Positions 25,730-35,800 of a stretch of 64,000 bases of DNA are shown here, piece by piece. Made by a program: the position numbers and the translations under genes. The DNA lies in assembly GCF_003583985.1 (NCBI RefSeq), contig NZ_QXML01000007.1:183698-247697 (forward strand), given 5' to 3'. Within the stretch, counting starts at the first letter, position 1; every line of letters begins with the position of its first letter. The notes below the pieces were generated by a model. The model saw only the letters and a program-made list of their open reading frames with translations, made no database searches and was not told where the DNA came from. Source of the stretch: Algoriphagus lacus (GTDB lineage: Bacteria > Bacteroidota > Bacteroidia > Cytophagales > Cyclobacteriaceae).

Positions 25730-26473
25730 ATGAAAAAATTACTCTCCTTAATCTTCACGATGTTGATCTCGGTCAGCATTTTTGCCCAGCAGGGAATCAA
25801 GTCCAATTACTTTGAAATGCGGACCTATACCGCCCATGAAGGCAAAATGCCGGATCTGATCAAGCGGTTTGAAGATCATACCTTGAAACTTTTCAAGAAG
25901 AATGGCATTGAAAACGTTGCCTATTTTATTTCCGAGGAAAACCCGGATAAGACCCTGACCTTTATTTTGGGCTATCCGGATGAGGCTTCCAGAGATGTAC
26001 TTTGGAACAAATTTGCCAATGATCCGGAATGGACAAAGGCAAGAACTGCCTCTGAGGCCAACGGACCTTTGGTTCAAAAAGTGGATCAAACCTTCATGGT
26101 TTGGGCCAACAATCTGAATGACCATAAAAAGCCAAAGCCTAGTGGGATTCTTCAGATGCGGACCTACTATTGCTTACCCGGAAGAATCGAAAATATCCAA
26201 ACCCGATTCAGAGATCATACCCGGGAGCTTTTTGAAAGACAAGGCTTGAAAAATTATCCGTATTGGTTGACTGTGGAAAAGGACGGTTCTCAGCCTAAGT
26301 TAGTCTATATCCTCGGTCATGATTCCAAAGAAGCCTACAATGAGGCCTTCAAGCGATTTGTAGCAGATCCGGATTGGATCAAAGCACGTGATGCATCTGA
26401 GGCTGATGGTAAAATCGTGGAGAAGATCGACGCGGTATTTTACAAGGCCTTGCCTTTTTCACCGATGAAGTAG
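25730..26473 (+). CDS. Secreted NIPSNAP-family protein (two NIPSNAP domains)
   Basis: The ATG at 25730 puts the signal peptide KKLLSLIFTMLISVSIFAQQ at the N-terminus, so the upstream TTG is rejected. The 247-aa product has two similar alpha/beta-barrel halves. The first runs from YFEMRTYTAHEGKMPDLIKR and the second from GILQMRTYYCLPGRIENIQT, each ending in a W(T/I)KAR--SEA-G segment. This is the NIPSNAP dimeric ferredoxin-like fold. Bacterial exported members are common in Bacteroidota and Planctomycetes. Their biochemical role is unknown. Confidence 0.88.
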   Translation: MKKLLSLIFTMLISVSIFAQQGIKSNYFEMRTYTAHEGKMPDLIKRFEDHTLKLFKKNGIENVAYFISEENPDKTLTFILGYPDEASRDVLWNKFANDPEWTKARTASEANGPLVQKVDQTFMVWANNLNDHKKPKPSGILQMRTYYCLPGRIENIQTRFRDHTRELFERQGLKNYPYWLTVEKDGSQPKLVYILGHDSKEAYNEAFKRFVADPDWIKARDASEADGKIVEKIDAVFYKALPFSPMK

Positions 26474-26592
26474 CGAGGTAAGGATACAGGGAAGTCAGGA
26501 AGTTCGGATGTTCGATGTTCAGCGTTCGATATTCGAAATTTTAAAAAAGTTTAGAATTCCTTCTTTCACACATCCGAGAGTTTAGAAACCAT

Positions 26593-26618
26593 AAAACCAC
26601 CCAGATCAGGGTGGTTTT
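26593..26618 (+). terminator. Strong intrinsic terminator
   Basis: AAAACCACCC and GGGTGGTTTT form a perfect 10-bp stem with a 6-nt loop, followed by further T residues. It ends the NIPSNAP transcript. Confidence 0.88.
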
Positions 26619-26683
26619 TTTATTCAACTGTAGCCTTTGGCTTATGCCGCTCGTTGTATCATAGCCTCAACTTCCATGAACCC

Positions 26684-27031
26684 ATGAAAAAGTACACCCT
26701 TCTGTTTATGTACTCGGCTTTTCTTTTTTCCTGTACTGAAAACGAAGATCCCACACTCTGTGGAGTTGATAATCCTGTAGAGAATTTGGCATGGATAAAA
26801 GAAACGATTGAAGAATCTCAATCAAACAGCCTGTCTCAGTATTCCTACCTTATTCAGGGAAGCTATAAAGGAGAGACCGTTTTTTCATGGGGCTCGTGTT
26901 GTCCATTTTGTAATTCCATTGTTTTGGTGGCGGACTGTCAGGGTAAGGTGATCGAAGACGCGTCCATCAGCGAGGTGAAAAACCAAAAAATCATCTGGAA
27001 GCCGGAAAACTCTGTCTGTACTTTTGACTAG
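26684..27031 (+). CDS. Small cysteine-containing lipoprotein, unknown function
   Basis: The ATG at 26684 gives a 115-aa product with a signal and the lipobox AFLFSC, so it is a predicted lipoprotein. The mature part has a distinctive WGSCCPFCNSIVLVADC segment plus two more cysteines, so disulfides or metal binding are likely. I do not recognise a named family. It lies between two intrinsic terminators and is therefore probably transcribed alone. Confidence 0.7.
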   Translation: MKKYTLLFMYSAFLFSCTENEDPTLCGVDNPVENLAWIKETIEESQSNSLSQYSYLIQGSYKGETVFSWGSCCPFCNSIVLVADCQGKVIEDASISEVKNQKIIWKPENSVCTFD

Positions 27032-27050
27032 GACAGATCGGTAGAAAAAG

Positions 27051-27083
27051 AAAAGCCATCCCGATTTTTCGGGATGGCTTTTT
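27051..27083. terminator. Bidirectional intrinsic terminator
   Basis: AAAAGCCATCCCGA and TCGGGATGGCTTTTT form a 14-bp stem with a short loop. A T-run on one side and an A-run on the other let it serve both the lipoprotein gene (plus) and the large ThuA/GSDH gene (minus). Confidence 0.92.
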
Positions 27084-27104
27084 GCATTTTACCTCAATCC
27101 TGAA

Positions 27105-30100
27105 TTATCTGGGATTGAAAGTCAGGTTTGCAAGGATAAAGGTGCCTGGGCTTCCTTCACCGTTTTGCTTGGACACAAAGTACAAGGTGTGTTTGTTGCC
27201 ATCCGGTGCGCCAGTGATGGCAATGTTGACCGGAGTGTAATAAGGGATCGGTTCTCCTTCGTTAATCGCTCGTTGCTTGAAGGTTCCCTCGCCCACTTTT
27301 GTTCCTGTTGGACTGTCCAAATACACTTCGAAGGTGAAGGTTTGGGTTACCGGAGCAATGGTCGCTGTGATCATGGTGATGGATCCGATGTTGGTCAGGT
27401 CGATGGATGGAACAGCAAAGCTTCCCGAGCCTTCCGGCACGGTGAGCAGGTTTGCTCCATTGAAGTTCATTGATCCAAAGCCCACCAATTCCTCGGCTAC
27501 TCCCATATCCAAGCTGTTGTTTCTGAGGAAATAGGTACCTGTGCCAGTCAGCGGCTTAATATTTTCTCCTCCCTTATCAGTATATGATGCGGACAACACT
27601 AGCACTCCGTTTGGCGTGGCCGGTTTTCCTTGAGTGGCATCTACAGTTCCCTTGGCAGGCAACAAAGGCTTGGCTTCGTTTCTCAGCGATAGGATGTACG
27701 TTACCAAGGCATTTGCATCTGCCGATTTGAGATCCGGGTTGGCAGGCATGGCTGTTTCACCCCATACGCCTCCGCCACCGTTTTTGATCTTGTTGAGCAA
27801 ATAATCACGGTCACGCTCGCGATACTTTTTAGCCACTTCGGTGTAAGCAGGGCCTACGGATTTTTCAGCCTCCTTGTGGCAGGTTTTACAAGTCAGGGAC
27901 TGCACCAAGGCCTTTCCGTTCATAGCTTCGGTCATTACTTTGTGCCCCATATTTGCTTCCGCCTGATCGATTCCCTGCAGGTAATCGGCAGAGACAACCA
28001 AAGTGCTTAGGTCTGATGCAGCATCCGGATGATCTTCGTCTGTCACCGCTACCGAGTAGCCCACTTTTTTACCCGGGAAATAGAAGGACTTGTTTCCTTC
28101 GATTTGTATAGAAACCACAGGGGCCACATTGCCGGAATAAACGGATACTGGGGCACTGACTCCGGTCATGCCAGCAGGATCAGCTGCGGTCACTTTAATC
28201 TCATACTCTCCAACTGCATTGTAAGTATGGGTCAACGTAGGTTCGGTGGTGGATTTGGTTTCTCCGTTACCCAAATCCCAAGTGTAGGTCATCGGGTCTT
28301 TTTCAGGATCGGCTGAGGTAGCAGTAAGCGTCACGGTCAGCGGGTTTTTACCGGAAGTTTTGTCTACCGTCAAGCTTGACACTACCGGAGCACGGTTACC
28401 ACCGTTGAAATCAATTCGGGAAAGACCAGAATCACGGTTTTTGGAGAACCAGCCATTTCCGTATTCGAGGATGTAGATTTTTCCGTCAGGACCCATTTCC
28501 ATGTCGATCATGGCGTTAAACTTGGTGCCTTTCATGAACGGCTCCATTTTGTCAAAATCCCCATTTTCTTTCATGGTCACGACTTTGATCCAACCTCGGA
28601 TCCAGTCGTAAATGAATAGCTTACCATCAAAATAATCCGGGAATCGGGTCTCAGCCGGATACATGTCTGAATAATACACCGGACCTGCCATGGCGTTTCT
28701 TCCACCGGTACCCAATTGAGGGAACTCCGGAGAAACAGCATAAGGATAATAGATAAATGCCGGTTCCACCGGAGGCAGTTGCTTCAGGCCGGTGTTGTTT
28801 GGAGAGTTGTTGGTTGGTCCGGCTACGTCAAATGCTGGCCCAGTTTGTCCGGTTTCATAGTTGAATTCCCGGTAGGCAAAGTTCTTTCCGATGGTATAAG
28901 GCCATCCGAAATGTCCTGCCTTTCTTGCCTGATTGACTTCGTCATATCCTCTTGGACCCTTGATGTCCAGTGAGTCATTGTTGGCATCAGGACCTACTTC
29001 ACCCCAGTAGAGGAAGCTGGTTTTCTGATCTACTGAGATTCTGTAAGGATTTCTGAGGCCCTGAACATAGATCTCAGGTCGGGTGCCTTCAGTTCCCTGT
29101 GGATAGAGGTTGCCTTCCGGAATGGTGTAGCTTCCGTCTTCAGCCACTTTGATTCGGAGGATTTTTCCTCTCAAGTCATTGGAGTTGCCGGAACTTCTAC
29201 GGGCATCCCACTGCTTGTTGCCTTCTCTTCCGTCCAAAGGCGCGTAGCCATTTAGGGTGTATTTCGAGCCGGGCTGATTGAAAGGAGTGGAGTTGTCCCC
29301 GGTGGAAAGGTACAGGTTGCCTTCTTTGTCAAATGCAATGGATCCTCCGGTATGGCAGCAGATGTCTCGCTGCGAGTAAAGTTCCAAAATCACTTGTTCT
29401 GAAGCCATATCCCAAACTCCGTTGGCAAACTTGAATCGGGAAAGTCGGTTGATTTCTTTGTCACCTGTAGGAGCGTAGAAGGCATATACCCAATTGTTGG
29501 TTGCGTAATTCGGGTCTTTTTGAATTCCCATCAAACCCTCTTCGGCATTGACACCCTTCACTTCAGTTTTCCAATACACGTCGAGCTTGGCGACCTCTTT
29601 CAATTCCTGAGTGGCATTGTTGTACAGGTAAATTTCTCCTCTGCGCTGAGCCACCAAGATGTCCAGATTTGGCAAAATGGTCATTTCTGTTGGTTCGGTA
29701 AATTCACCTACCGAAAGCATGGTTTTGGTGAATCGGTTTTCTTCAGGCACTCGCTTGGACTTGGCTTTGGTGTAGTCCAACTCCTCATTTTCCCCAACGG
29801 CATACTGAATGCCTGCAAGCAGGTGCTTCAAAAAGTCATTTTCCGAATAGGACTCCTTGGTGTGACCACCACCGGTGTAGAATGCACGCCCTCCGTCAAA
29901 ATCATGATACCATGCAATTGGGTGTTCGCCCATGTCCATTCCTCCCTGGTATGAAGATTCATCCAACATCAGGAGTTTTTTGGTGTCTGGACTGACTTGT
30001 TTGTAGCTGTACCATTCGTCCGTTCTTTCCCAAGTCTCAGGCAAAAAGTCTGTAGATGGGTGTTTTTCGGCAGTTTTGGTGATTTTGCCAGGCTGAACAT

Positions 30101-30548
30101 TTGGATGGGGATCATTGATGCCCGGATGATCCGAAAAATAGCCGCCAACCAATCGGTTGTACCAGCCCCATTCATACTCCGTATCAGCTGCGGCATGGAT
30201 GCCGACATAGCCACCTCCGGATTGGATGTATCGCTCAAAATCAGCTTCCTGATAATTGTTGAGCACATCTCCGGTGGTGCTCAGGAAGATCACAGCCGCA
30301 TATTGGGCCAGATTTTCTTCGTTGATGTTTTCTGCGTTTTTGGTGGTGTCCACCTGAAAGCCGTTTTCGGCTCCCAACTTTTGGATTGCGGCAATTCCAT
30401 CCGGGATGGATTCATGATAGAATCCTGCTGTTTTGCTGAAAACCAGGACTTTGGGATTGCCCTCCCGCTTTTTGGAACAAGCAGAAAATCCCAGTCCGAG
30501 GACTACCAGCAAAAGTAACAGGCTACGTAGGTTTTTGGGTAAATGCAT
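27105..30548 (-). CDS. Multidomain lipoprotein: ThuA + PQQ-type sugar dehydrogenase + PKD + cytochrome c + CBM
   Basis: A 1147-aa predicted lipoprotein (lipobox GLGFSAC, Cys about 24). Domains in order: ThuA-like glutamine-amidotransferase fold (about 30-250: VLVFSKTAGFYHESIP, GGGHTKES); glucose/sorbosone dehydrogenase beta-propeller (about 270-720: EGLMGIQKDPNYATNNWVY, GGSIAFDKEGNLYLSTGDN, VQGLRNPYRISVD); PKD (about 730-820: TYTWDLGNGET); a c-type cytochrome with LTCKTCHKE (about 905-985); and a C-terminal beta-sandwich like CBM6 (to 1147). It probably oxidises a sugar in the periplasm, passing electrons to its own haem. Convergent with the small lipoprotein gene. Confidence 0.92.
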   Translation of the reverse strand: MHLPKNLRSLLLLLVVLGLGFSACSKKREGNPKVLVFSKTAGFYHESIPDGIAAIQKLGAENGFQVDTTKNAENINEENLAQYAAVIFLSTTGDVLNNYQEADFERYIQSGGGYVGIHAAADTEYEWGWYNRLVGGYFSDHPGINDPHPNVQPGKITKTAEKHPSTDFLPETWERTDEWYSYKQVSPDTKKLLMLDESSYQGGMDMGEHPIAWYHDFDGGRAFYTGGGHTKESYSENDFLKHLLAGIQYAVGENEELDYTKAKSKRVPEENRFTKTMLSVGEFTEPTEMTILPNLDILVAQRRGEIYLYNNATQELKEVAKLDVYWKTEVKGVNAEEGLMGIQKDPNYATNNWVYAFYAPTGDKEINRLSRFKFANGVWDMASEQVILELYSQRDICCHTGGSIAFDKEGNLYLSTGDNSTPFNQPGSKYTLNGYAPLDGREGNKQWDARRSSGNSNDLRGKILRIKVAEDGSYTIPEGNLYPQGTEGTRPEIYVQGLRNPYRISVDQKTSFLYWGEVGPDANNDSLDIKGPRGYDEVNQARKAGHFGWPYTIGKNFAYREFNYETGQTGPAFDVAGPTNNSPNNTGLKQLPPVEPAFIYYPYAVSPEFPQLGTGGRNAMAGPVYYSDMYPAETRFPDYFDGKLFIYDWIRGWIKVVTMKENGDFDKMEPFMKGTKFNAMIDMEMGPDGKIYILEYGNGWFSKNRDSGLSRIDFNGGNRAPVVSSLTVDKTSGKNPLTVTLTATSADPEKDPMTYTWDLGNGETKSTTEPTLTHTYNAVGEYEIKVTAADPAGMTGVSAPVSVYSGNVAPVVSIQIEGNKSFYFPGKKVGYSVAVTDEDHPDAASDLSTLVVSADYLQGIDQAEANMGHKVMTEAMNGKALVQSLTCKTCHKEAEKSVGPAYTEVAKKYRERDRDYLLNKIKNGGGGVWGETAMPANPDLKSADANALVTYILSLRNEAKPLLPAKGTVDATQGKPATPNGVLVLSASYTDKGGENIKPLTGTGTYFLRNNSLDMGVAEELVGFGSMNFNGANLLTVPEGSGSFAVPSIDLTNIGSITMITATIAPVTQTFTFEVYLDSPTGTKVGEGTFKQRAINEGEPIPYYTPVNIAITGAPDGNKHTLYFVSKQNGEGSPGTFILANLTFNPR

Positions 30549-30664
30549 AGGGTTTAGAAATTTTCGGGAAAATAGGGAATAAAAGAGAATTTCAGGCTAA
30601 CCAACTGAAATTCGGGGGTTTTAATAGACCAACGGAGGGATTTTGTCGACAAAAAATCGATCCC

Positions 30665-31810
30665 TTAAAGGAGGTGGGCTCCAGATCCGATTTTCACCGG
30701 AATGAAGTCGGGAGATATGGCAAAGGTGCGTTCGTATCCGGCTGAAATGGTTTGATGGAAATTCTCAAGTTCGCTGGTCTTGACCAAATTGATAGTGCAG
30801 CCTCCAAAGCCTCCGCCCATCATTCTTGAGCCTAAGACAAAATCTAAAACTTGTGCTATTTCAGCCAGAAAATCCAGTTCGGGACAGCTGACTTCAAAGT
30901 CCTGACTGAGGCTTTGGTGGGAGGCGTTGAGAAGCTTTCCAAAAGTCTTCAAATCGCCGGATTGCAAAGCCTTTGCTGCTTCGTGCACCCGGACACATTC
31001 AGTGATGACATGTTTGGCTTTCGGGAAAAGGCCTTCAGGAAGTAGTTTTTCAACTTTTTCCAAGTCTGACACTCCAATATCCCGAAGGGTCTTAATGCCA
31101 GGAAAATTTGGTTCCAGTATTCTCACGCTTTCTTCACAGGCCTCCCGTCGCTTGTTGTAGGCGGAGTCAGCCAAGGAATGCTTCACCTTGGTATTGACGA
31201 GCATCAGAGAATACTCTCCGAGATTAACCGGAATTTCCTCATGGGTATTGCTTCGGCAATCCAGCAAGAGGGCTTTCCCGGCAGCTCCAAAGGCAGAAGC
31301 ATAGGGGTCCATGATCCCGCACTTTACACCTGCAAACAGGTGCTCGGATTTTTGGGCATAGAGGACGATGTTTTTCTTGGGTATCTGAAAATCAAACAAA
31401 CCTGATATCGCCGTGCCGATTGCTACCGAAAGCGCAGCAGAGGAGGAAAGCCCCGAACCCACCGGAATATTCCCCCCTATTACCATGTCAAATCCTTCGA
31501 TTTCATAACCGGACTGCTGTAGCAAAGCAGCCATGCCCATCACGTAGGTCGCCCAATGTCCTTTTTTCGGCGAAAAAGCGTCGATGTCAAAGGTGAATTC
31601 CTGGTCAAAATCCATGGAATAGATGCGACAGATTTTTTGTCCGTTTTTCTGAATGCCAACCCAAATCCCCTGTTCCACAGCTGCCGGAAAAACGAACCCT
31701 TCCTGGTAATCGGTATGCTCGCCAATGAGGTTGATTCGGCCAGGAGCAAATGCGATGAGGGGAGTAGAGGCAAAGTAGGAGTAAAAGATTTGGGTGAGTT
31801 GGGAGATCAT
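30665..31810 (-). CDS. galK: Galactokinase
   Basis: A 381-aa GHMP kinase. The galactokinase signature GRINLIGEHTDYQEGFVFPA sits near residue 25. The ATP-binding motif GSGLSSSAALSVAIG is near 120 and the third GHMP motif GGGFGGCTINLV near 345. Length and motif order match GalK, which converts D-galactose to galactose 1-phosphate. No galT or galM gene is adjacent. The gene lies downstream of a LacI-type regulator with a 92-bp gap of AT-rich, partly self-complementary sequence. Confidence 0.94.
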   Translation of the reverse strand: MISQLTQIFYSYFASTPLIAFAPGRINLIGEHTDYQEGFVFPAAVEQGIWVGIQKNGQKICRIYSMDFDQEFTFDIDAFSPKKGHWATYVMGMAALLQQSGYEIEGFDMVIGGNIPVGSGLSSSAALSVAIGTAISGLFDFQIPKKNIVLYAQKSEHLFAGVKCGIMDPYASAFGAAGKALLLDCRSNTHEEIPVNLGEYSLMLVNTKVKHSLADSAYNKRREACEESVRILEPNFPGIKTLRDIGVSDLEKVEKLLPEGLFPKAKHVITECVRVHEAAKALQSGDLKTFGKLLNASHQSLSQDFEVSCPELDFLAEIAQVLDFVLGSRMMGGGFGGCTINLVKTSELENFHQTISAGYERTFAISPDFIPVKIGSGAHLL

Positions 31811-31902
31811 GGGATAGTTTATTAAGTTATTGGTTATTAGTTACAAGTGGGGATTCTCGAGAGACTTATAACTATTAACTCAATAACCGATTACTTCTTC
31901 AC

Positions 31903-32925
31903 TTAAAAGTGTTGAGAGGATTTTCTCGGAACCAAGGTGGTTTCCAAAACAATGGAAATGGGATCTTCCGATGCGATTCCATCGAGCTGATCCAACAAGT
32001 GGCTAACTGCCAGTTTTCCCATCTCATACCCGGGTTGGGAGACCGTAGTGAGGGGGGGCTCGACGACCGCGGAAGTTGGATTGTTGGTGAAACCCGCCAA
32101 TGCCATTTCTTCCGGGATTTTGATGCCCATTGACTTCCATTGGGTCAGGACGTCCACCGCTACCGGATCGATCATGCAAAAAACCGCATCGGGTCTGGGG
32201 TTCATTTCAGCTATTTCATTTGCTACCCGGATATTGTCATCCAAAGTAAGTTCGGAGATTTTGATGAGGGAAGGATCTTCTCCGATCCCGTATTCTGCCA
32301 GAGCCTTGAGATAGCCTTCTTTTCTTTTTTTGGAAATGTAAAGGTCCTCCGGTCCGGACACATAGAGGATCCGCCGATTGCCACCCTCCAGGAGGTGGTG
32401 GGTGACCTGATAAGCTCCACCTGCATCGTTGAAGGTGACTTTTGATACCGGAATGTCTTCCTGAACCCGGTCAAACAACACAAAGTTGATCTCCCGGTCA
32501 TACAGGTCATAGAGGTGCTCGAAGGTATTGGTTTCGCGGCTAAGAGATATCAGCAAACCGTCAACCTGGCTTGAAACCAGAGTTCGGATATTGGCTTTTT
32601 CCTGCTCAATGGATTCATTGCTTTGGCAGATCATAACATTGTATCCGCGTTTGTTGGCAGTGTCCTGAATTCCGCTGATACAGGATGCAAAAAAGTGGGA
32701 GGTGATCTCCGGAACGATGACTCCAAGCGTTTTTGATCGGGAAATGCGAAGGCTTTGGGCGAGAAGATTGGGCTGATAATTCATCTCCTTGGCCATTTCC
32801 ACGATTTTTCGTTTGGTTTCGGGATGTAATTCCGGGGAATCCTTTAGCGCTCTGGAAATGGTGGAAACCGACACGCCGAGCTTTTTGGCGATTTCCTTCA
32901 TCGTAATCTGATGACCCTTCTTCAT
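31903..32925 (-). CDS. LacI-family transcriptional regulator
   Basis: A 340-aa regulator. The N-terminal helix-turn-helix is classic (TMKEIAKKLGVSVSTISRAL), followed by the hinge ETKRKIVEMAKEMNYQPN and a periplasmic-binding-like effector domain (SKTLGVIVPEITSHFFASC, then DAVFCMIDPVAVDVL and PLTTVSQPGYEMGKLAV). Such proteins repress sugar genes until an inducer binds. Its immediate downstream neighbour is galK, the likeliest target. An imperfect inverted repeat rich in TTATTGG/CAATAA words lies between them. The inducer is unknown. Confidence 0.9.
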   Translation of the reverse strand: MKKGHQITMKEIAKKLGVSVSTISRALKDSPELHPETKRKIVEMAKEMNYQPNLLAQSLRISRSKTLGVIVPEITSHFFASCISGIQDTANKRGYNVMICQSNESIEQEKANIRTLVSSQVDGLLISLSRETNTFEHLYDLYDREINFVLFDRVQEDIPVSKVTFNDAGGAYQVTHHLLEGGNRRILYVSGPEDLYISKKRKEGYLKALAEYGIGEDPSLIKISELTLDDNIRVANEIAEMNPRPDAVFCMIDPVAVDVLTQWKSMGIKIPEEMALAGFTNNPTSAVVEPPLTTVSQPGYEMGKLAVSHLLDQLDGIASEDPISIVLETTLVPRKSSQHF

Positions 32926-32998
32926 TTTAGTGCTTTCTTAATCCTGATCCTGCAAACGTCTGCAATTACGAATAAAGCAAAGATTTAGGGAAAAATCG

Positions 32999-33976
32999 TT
33001 ATTCCTGATAAACTGTGTAAATGACAGTCTCCCCAACTGCCTTCAAAGTCCGGGGATCGATCAGGTCCAAATTGTCCTGGTGGGTGTGATGGTAATGCCC
33101 AAAACCAAACTCCGGTGAAAACTCAATGATGTCAATCATGGGAATACCTGCCCATTCATTCACAAAAACGTGGTCATCCAAAATTTCCGGGGAATCCTGC
33201 TGGATAAAAGTACCTGAATGCCCCAACTGGGCTGCATTCCCCCACACTTTTGAGACAATTCCGCTCGCATATTTTCTGGAATATCCTTCCCGATAAAACC
33301 GGGCATTTTTTCCTCCAACCAAGTCCACCAAAATCCCATAAAAGGCTGAATAGTTAGGGACGTGCTTGTTTTTGGACCAGTATTGCGAACCGTGGCACCA
33401 CCAGACTTGGGAGTTGTTGGTGACGGAAGCATTTTCGGGTTCCCCGTCATCTTCTCCGTCAAAGAAAATGATGTCGATTCCAACCTCAGGTTTGAGTTCC
33501 TGAGAGGCGATCACACGGGCAATTTCCATAACAACCCCAACTCCCGATGCGCCGTCATTTGCACCGTCAATGGGTTCCTTGATTCGCTCGGTGTCTTTGT
33601 CGGCGATCCGTCGGGTATCCCAATGGGCAGCCAAAAGGATTCTCTTGGTTGCCTGAGGATTGTAGGAGGCGATCACATTGGTAAGATTCCATGTCAAACC
33701 ATCGTAGGTTTTAGCCTGAAAATCCTGGGTCTGCACCGTCCATCCGTAGCTTTCCAACTTGGAAATCATCCAAGCTTTGGTGTCGGCATGGCCTTTGGTT
33801 CCGGGTACTCGTGGTCCAAAGTCCACCTGCTTTTGCACAAATGCATAAGCCGAATCGGCATTGAAGGCTGGATAAGGCTTGGTGACAACTTCGGGTACAA
33901 CAGTCTCGGTGGTTTTTTCACCCGAACAGGCCCAGGCAAAAACCAAGAGGGCGATCAGCCAAAATCTATTCTTCAT
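32999..33976 (-). CDS. M28-family glutaminyl-peptide cyclotransferase-like lipoprotein
   Basis: I start at ATG 33976, giving 325 residues with a lipoprotein signal ([11 protein letters not shown]). The mature domain is an M28 zinc fold: [33 protein letters not shown] and [15 protein letters not shown] provide the expected metal ligands. The sequence around these motifs is more like bacterial and animal-type glutaminyl cyclases than aminopeptidases. The likely reaction is conversion of N-terminal glutamine to pyroglutamate on exported proteins. Its first codons overlap the 3' end of cysS by 11 bp. Confidence 0.86.
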   Translation of the reverse strand: MKNRFWLIALLVFAWACSGEKTTETVVPEVVTKPYPAFNADSAYAFVQKQVDFGPRVPGTKGHADTKAWMISKLESYGWTVQTQDFQAKTYDGLTWNLTNVIASYNPQATKRILLAAHWDTRRIADKDTERIKEPIDGANDGASGVGVVMEIARVIASQELKPEVGIDIIFFDGEDDGEPENASVTNNSQVWWCHGSQYWSKNKHVPNYSAFYGILVDLVGGKNARFYREGYSRKYASGIVSKVWGNAAQLGHSGTFIQQDSPEILDDHVFVNEWAGIPMIDIIEFSPEFGFGHYHHTHQDNLDLIDPRTLKAVGETVIYTVYQE

Positions 33977-35459
33977 ACGCCCAGTCAATTTTGTCTTTCA
34001 TGTCTTTGACCACAAAGCCCATTTCCTTCAGTCCGGCGCGGATTTCATCCACCTTGGCATAGTCCCGGGCAGTTTTTGCTTCGGTGTAAAGCTTCAACAG
34101 CAAATCCAGCATTGAGTTTTGCACGTCGCTTTTCTCCTCAATAAGTCCGAGAATATCTTCCACAAACGTGATGAAGGTTCCTTTAAGTTTGGCAAAAACC
34201 TCTTCACCCAAAGTCGCTGAATTTAGCTGTCCGGTGAAAATGGAGTTGATCTTTTTGAGCAGATTGAATAAGTGACCAATGGCCTGTGCGGTGTTGAAAT
34301 CGTCATCCATTGCGCGATAGGCAGCGGCAATGCTTTGTTCGATTTGTTTCACCTGGTCGGCATCGATCCCAACTTCCTGGTTGGATGTAAACTCCAAAGC
34401 TCTGGCGATCCGCAGTCCGTTGATGATTTTTTTATAGCCTTTTTGCGCAGCTTTCAGGGCTTCATTGGAAAAGTCCAGGGTCGATCGGTAATGCGCCGTG
34501 AGGATAAAATACCGGATCGTCATCGGGCTATAGGCTTGCTCCAGCAGTCGATGATTGCCGGTGAAAAGCTCCTGCAGCGTGATAAAATTACCCAAGGACT
34601 TGCCCATCTTCTGCCCGTTGATGGTGATCATGTTGTTGTGCATCCAGTATTTGGCCGGATCGCGGTGATTGCAGGCATTGCCCTGTGCGATCTCACATTC
34701 GTGGTGAGGAAACATCAGATCCATTCCGCCTCCGTGGATGTCAAACTGGGTGCCAAGGTACTTGCTGCTCATGGCTGTACACTCGAGATGCCAACCCGGA
34801 AATCCCACACCCCAAGGGGAATCCCACTTCATCAGGTGTTCGGGAGAGGCGTTTTTCCAGAGTGCAAAGTCCACGGCATTCCGCTTTTCTCCCTGTCCAT
34901 CCAGATCCCGGCTCCCGCTCATGAGTTCGTCGAGCACACGGCCGGACAGCTTTCCGTATTTGTAGGTTTCGTTGTATTTGAGCACATCAAAATAGACCGA
35001 ACCATTGACTTCGTAAGCCAAGCCTTCCTGAAGAATGGCTTCGACCAAGGCGATTTGCTCCGGAATATGACCGGTGGCGCGAGGCTCGATGCTTGGCTTC
35101 CAGGTGTTGAGCAATGCCATGTCCCGGTGGTAGGTGTCCGTATACTGTTGAGCCACTTCCATGGGCTCGAGCTGCTCGAGCTTGGCCTTTTTGGCGATTT
35201 TGTCCTCGCCCTCATCTGCATCACCGGTGAGGTGACCCACGTCGGTTATGTTGCGAACGTAGCGCACGCGATAGCCAAGGTGAGTCAGGTAGCGGTTGAC
35301 CGTATCAAAGGTGATGGCAGGTCGACCATGACCCAGGTGTGCATCCCCGTAAACAGTCGGTCCGCAGACATACATGCCCACGAAGGGCGGGTTGATGGGT
35401 GCAAAATCCTCCTTTTGGCGGGAAAGAGTATTATAGAGTTTTAATTGATGCGACTTCAT
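33966..35459 (-). CDS. cysS: Cysteinyl-tRNA synthetase
   Basis: A 497-aa class I aminoacyl-tRNA synthetase. The HIGH-type motif is [10 protein letters not shown], following YVCGPTVY. Zinc-ligand regions include [12 protein letters not shown] and the [11 protein letters not shown] segment. The KMSKS-type loop is [10 protein letters not shown]-terminal DALR-like helical domain follows. It charges tRNA-Cys in the cytoplasm. The stop codon lies inside the 5' end of the glutaminyl cyclase-like gene, so the two are probably transcribed together. Upstream is a 340-bp gap with small repeats. Confidence 0.97.
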   Translation of the reverse strand: MKSHQLKLYNTLSRQKEDFAPINPPFVGMYVCGPTVYGDAHLGHGRPAITFDTVNRYLTHLGYRVRYVRNITDVGHLTGDADEGEDKIAKKAKLEQLEPMEVAQQYTDTYHRDMALLNTWKPSIEPRATGHIPEQIALVEAILQEGLAYEVNGSVYFDVLKYNETYKYGKLSGRVLDELMSGSRDLDGQGEKRNAVDFALWKNASPEHLMKWDSPWGVGFPGWHLECTAMSSKYLGTQFDIHGGGMDLMFPHHECEIAQGNACNHRDPAKYWMHNNMITINGQKMGKSLGNFITLQELFTGNHRLLEQAYSPMTIRYFILTAHYRSTLDFSNEALKAAQKGYKKIINGLRIARALEFTSNQEVGIDADQVKQIEQSIAAAYRAMDDDFNTAQAIGHLFNLLKKINSIFTGQLNSATLGEEVFAKLKGTFITFVEDILGLIEEKSDVQNSMLDLLLKLYTEAKTARDYAKVDEIRAGLKEMGFVVKDMKDKIDWAYEE

Positions 35460-35469
35460 AAGTCTTCAA

Positions 35470-35614
35470 AAGTACGAAATACGAAATACGAAATACGAGG
35501 ATTGTGGTAAACGGTTCCAATTTGGAGGCAAATTACCTGATTGGAAATAGTAAATAAAAGTGAATTGAAATGCCGGTAAGTTTATCTTTTCCAAAGTTTG
35601 AACCTTTGGAAAAG
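35470..35614. repeat. Short direct repeats and a hairpin upstream of cysS
   Basis: TACGAAA occurs three times in a row near 35474-35497. CTTTTCCAAAG (35586-35596) and CTTTGGAAAAG (35604-35614) form a perfect 11-bp stem with a 7-nt loop. The rest of the 35460-35800 gap holds only the purH terminator and presumably the cysS promoter. No gene is visible. Confidence 0.55.
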
Positions 35615-35733
35615 CTGGATTACAAAGACTTGGATTTTACCATTTAGAAATTAAGAGTGTAGAGGGAAAATTACTAAAGCGAAGTTCCTTGAAAGCCCTC
35701 TTAATCCCCTCAATTTCTTAATGGTTGGAAAAA

Positions 35734-35770
35734 TCAAGACCTCCGATCCTAAGCGAACCGGAGGTCTTGA
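35734..35770 (-). terminator. Intrinsic terminator of purH
   Basis: TCAAGACCTCCG and CGGAGGTCTTGA form a perfect 12-bp stem with a 13-nt loop. On the minus strand it is followed by a T-run. It lies about 30 bp beyond the purH stop. Confidence 0.9.
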
Positions 35771-35800
35771 TACTATAATCTAGCTACTTGATACTTCAGA

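Noticed and set aside
34272..35444. 390-aa plus-strand ORF opposite cysS
   Set aside because: Shadow of the strongly supported cysS gene; no independent domain signal.
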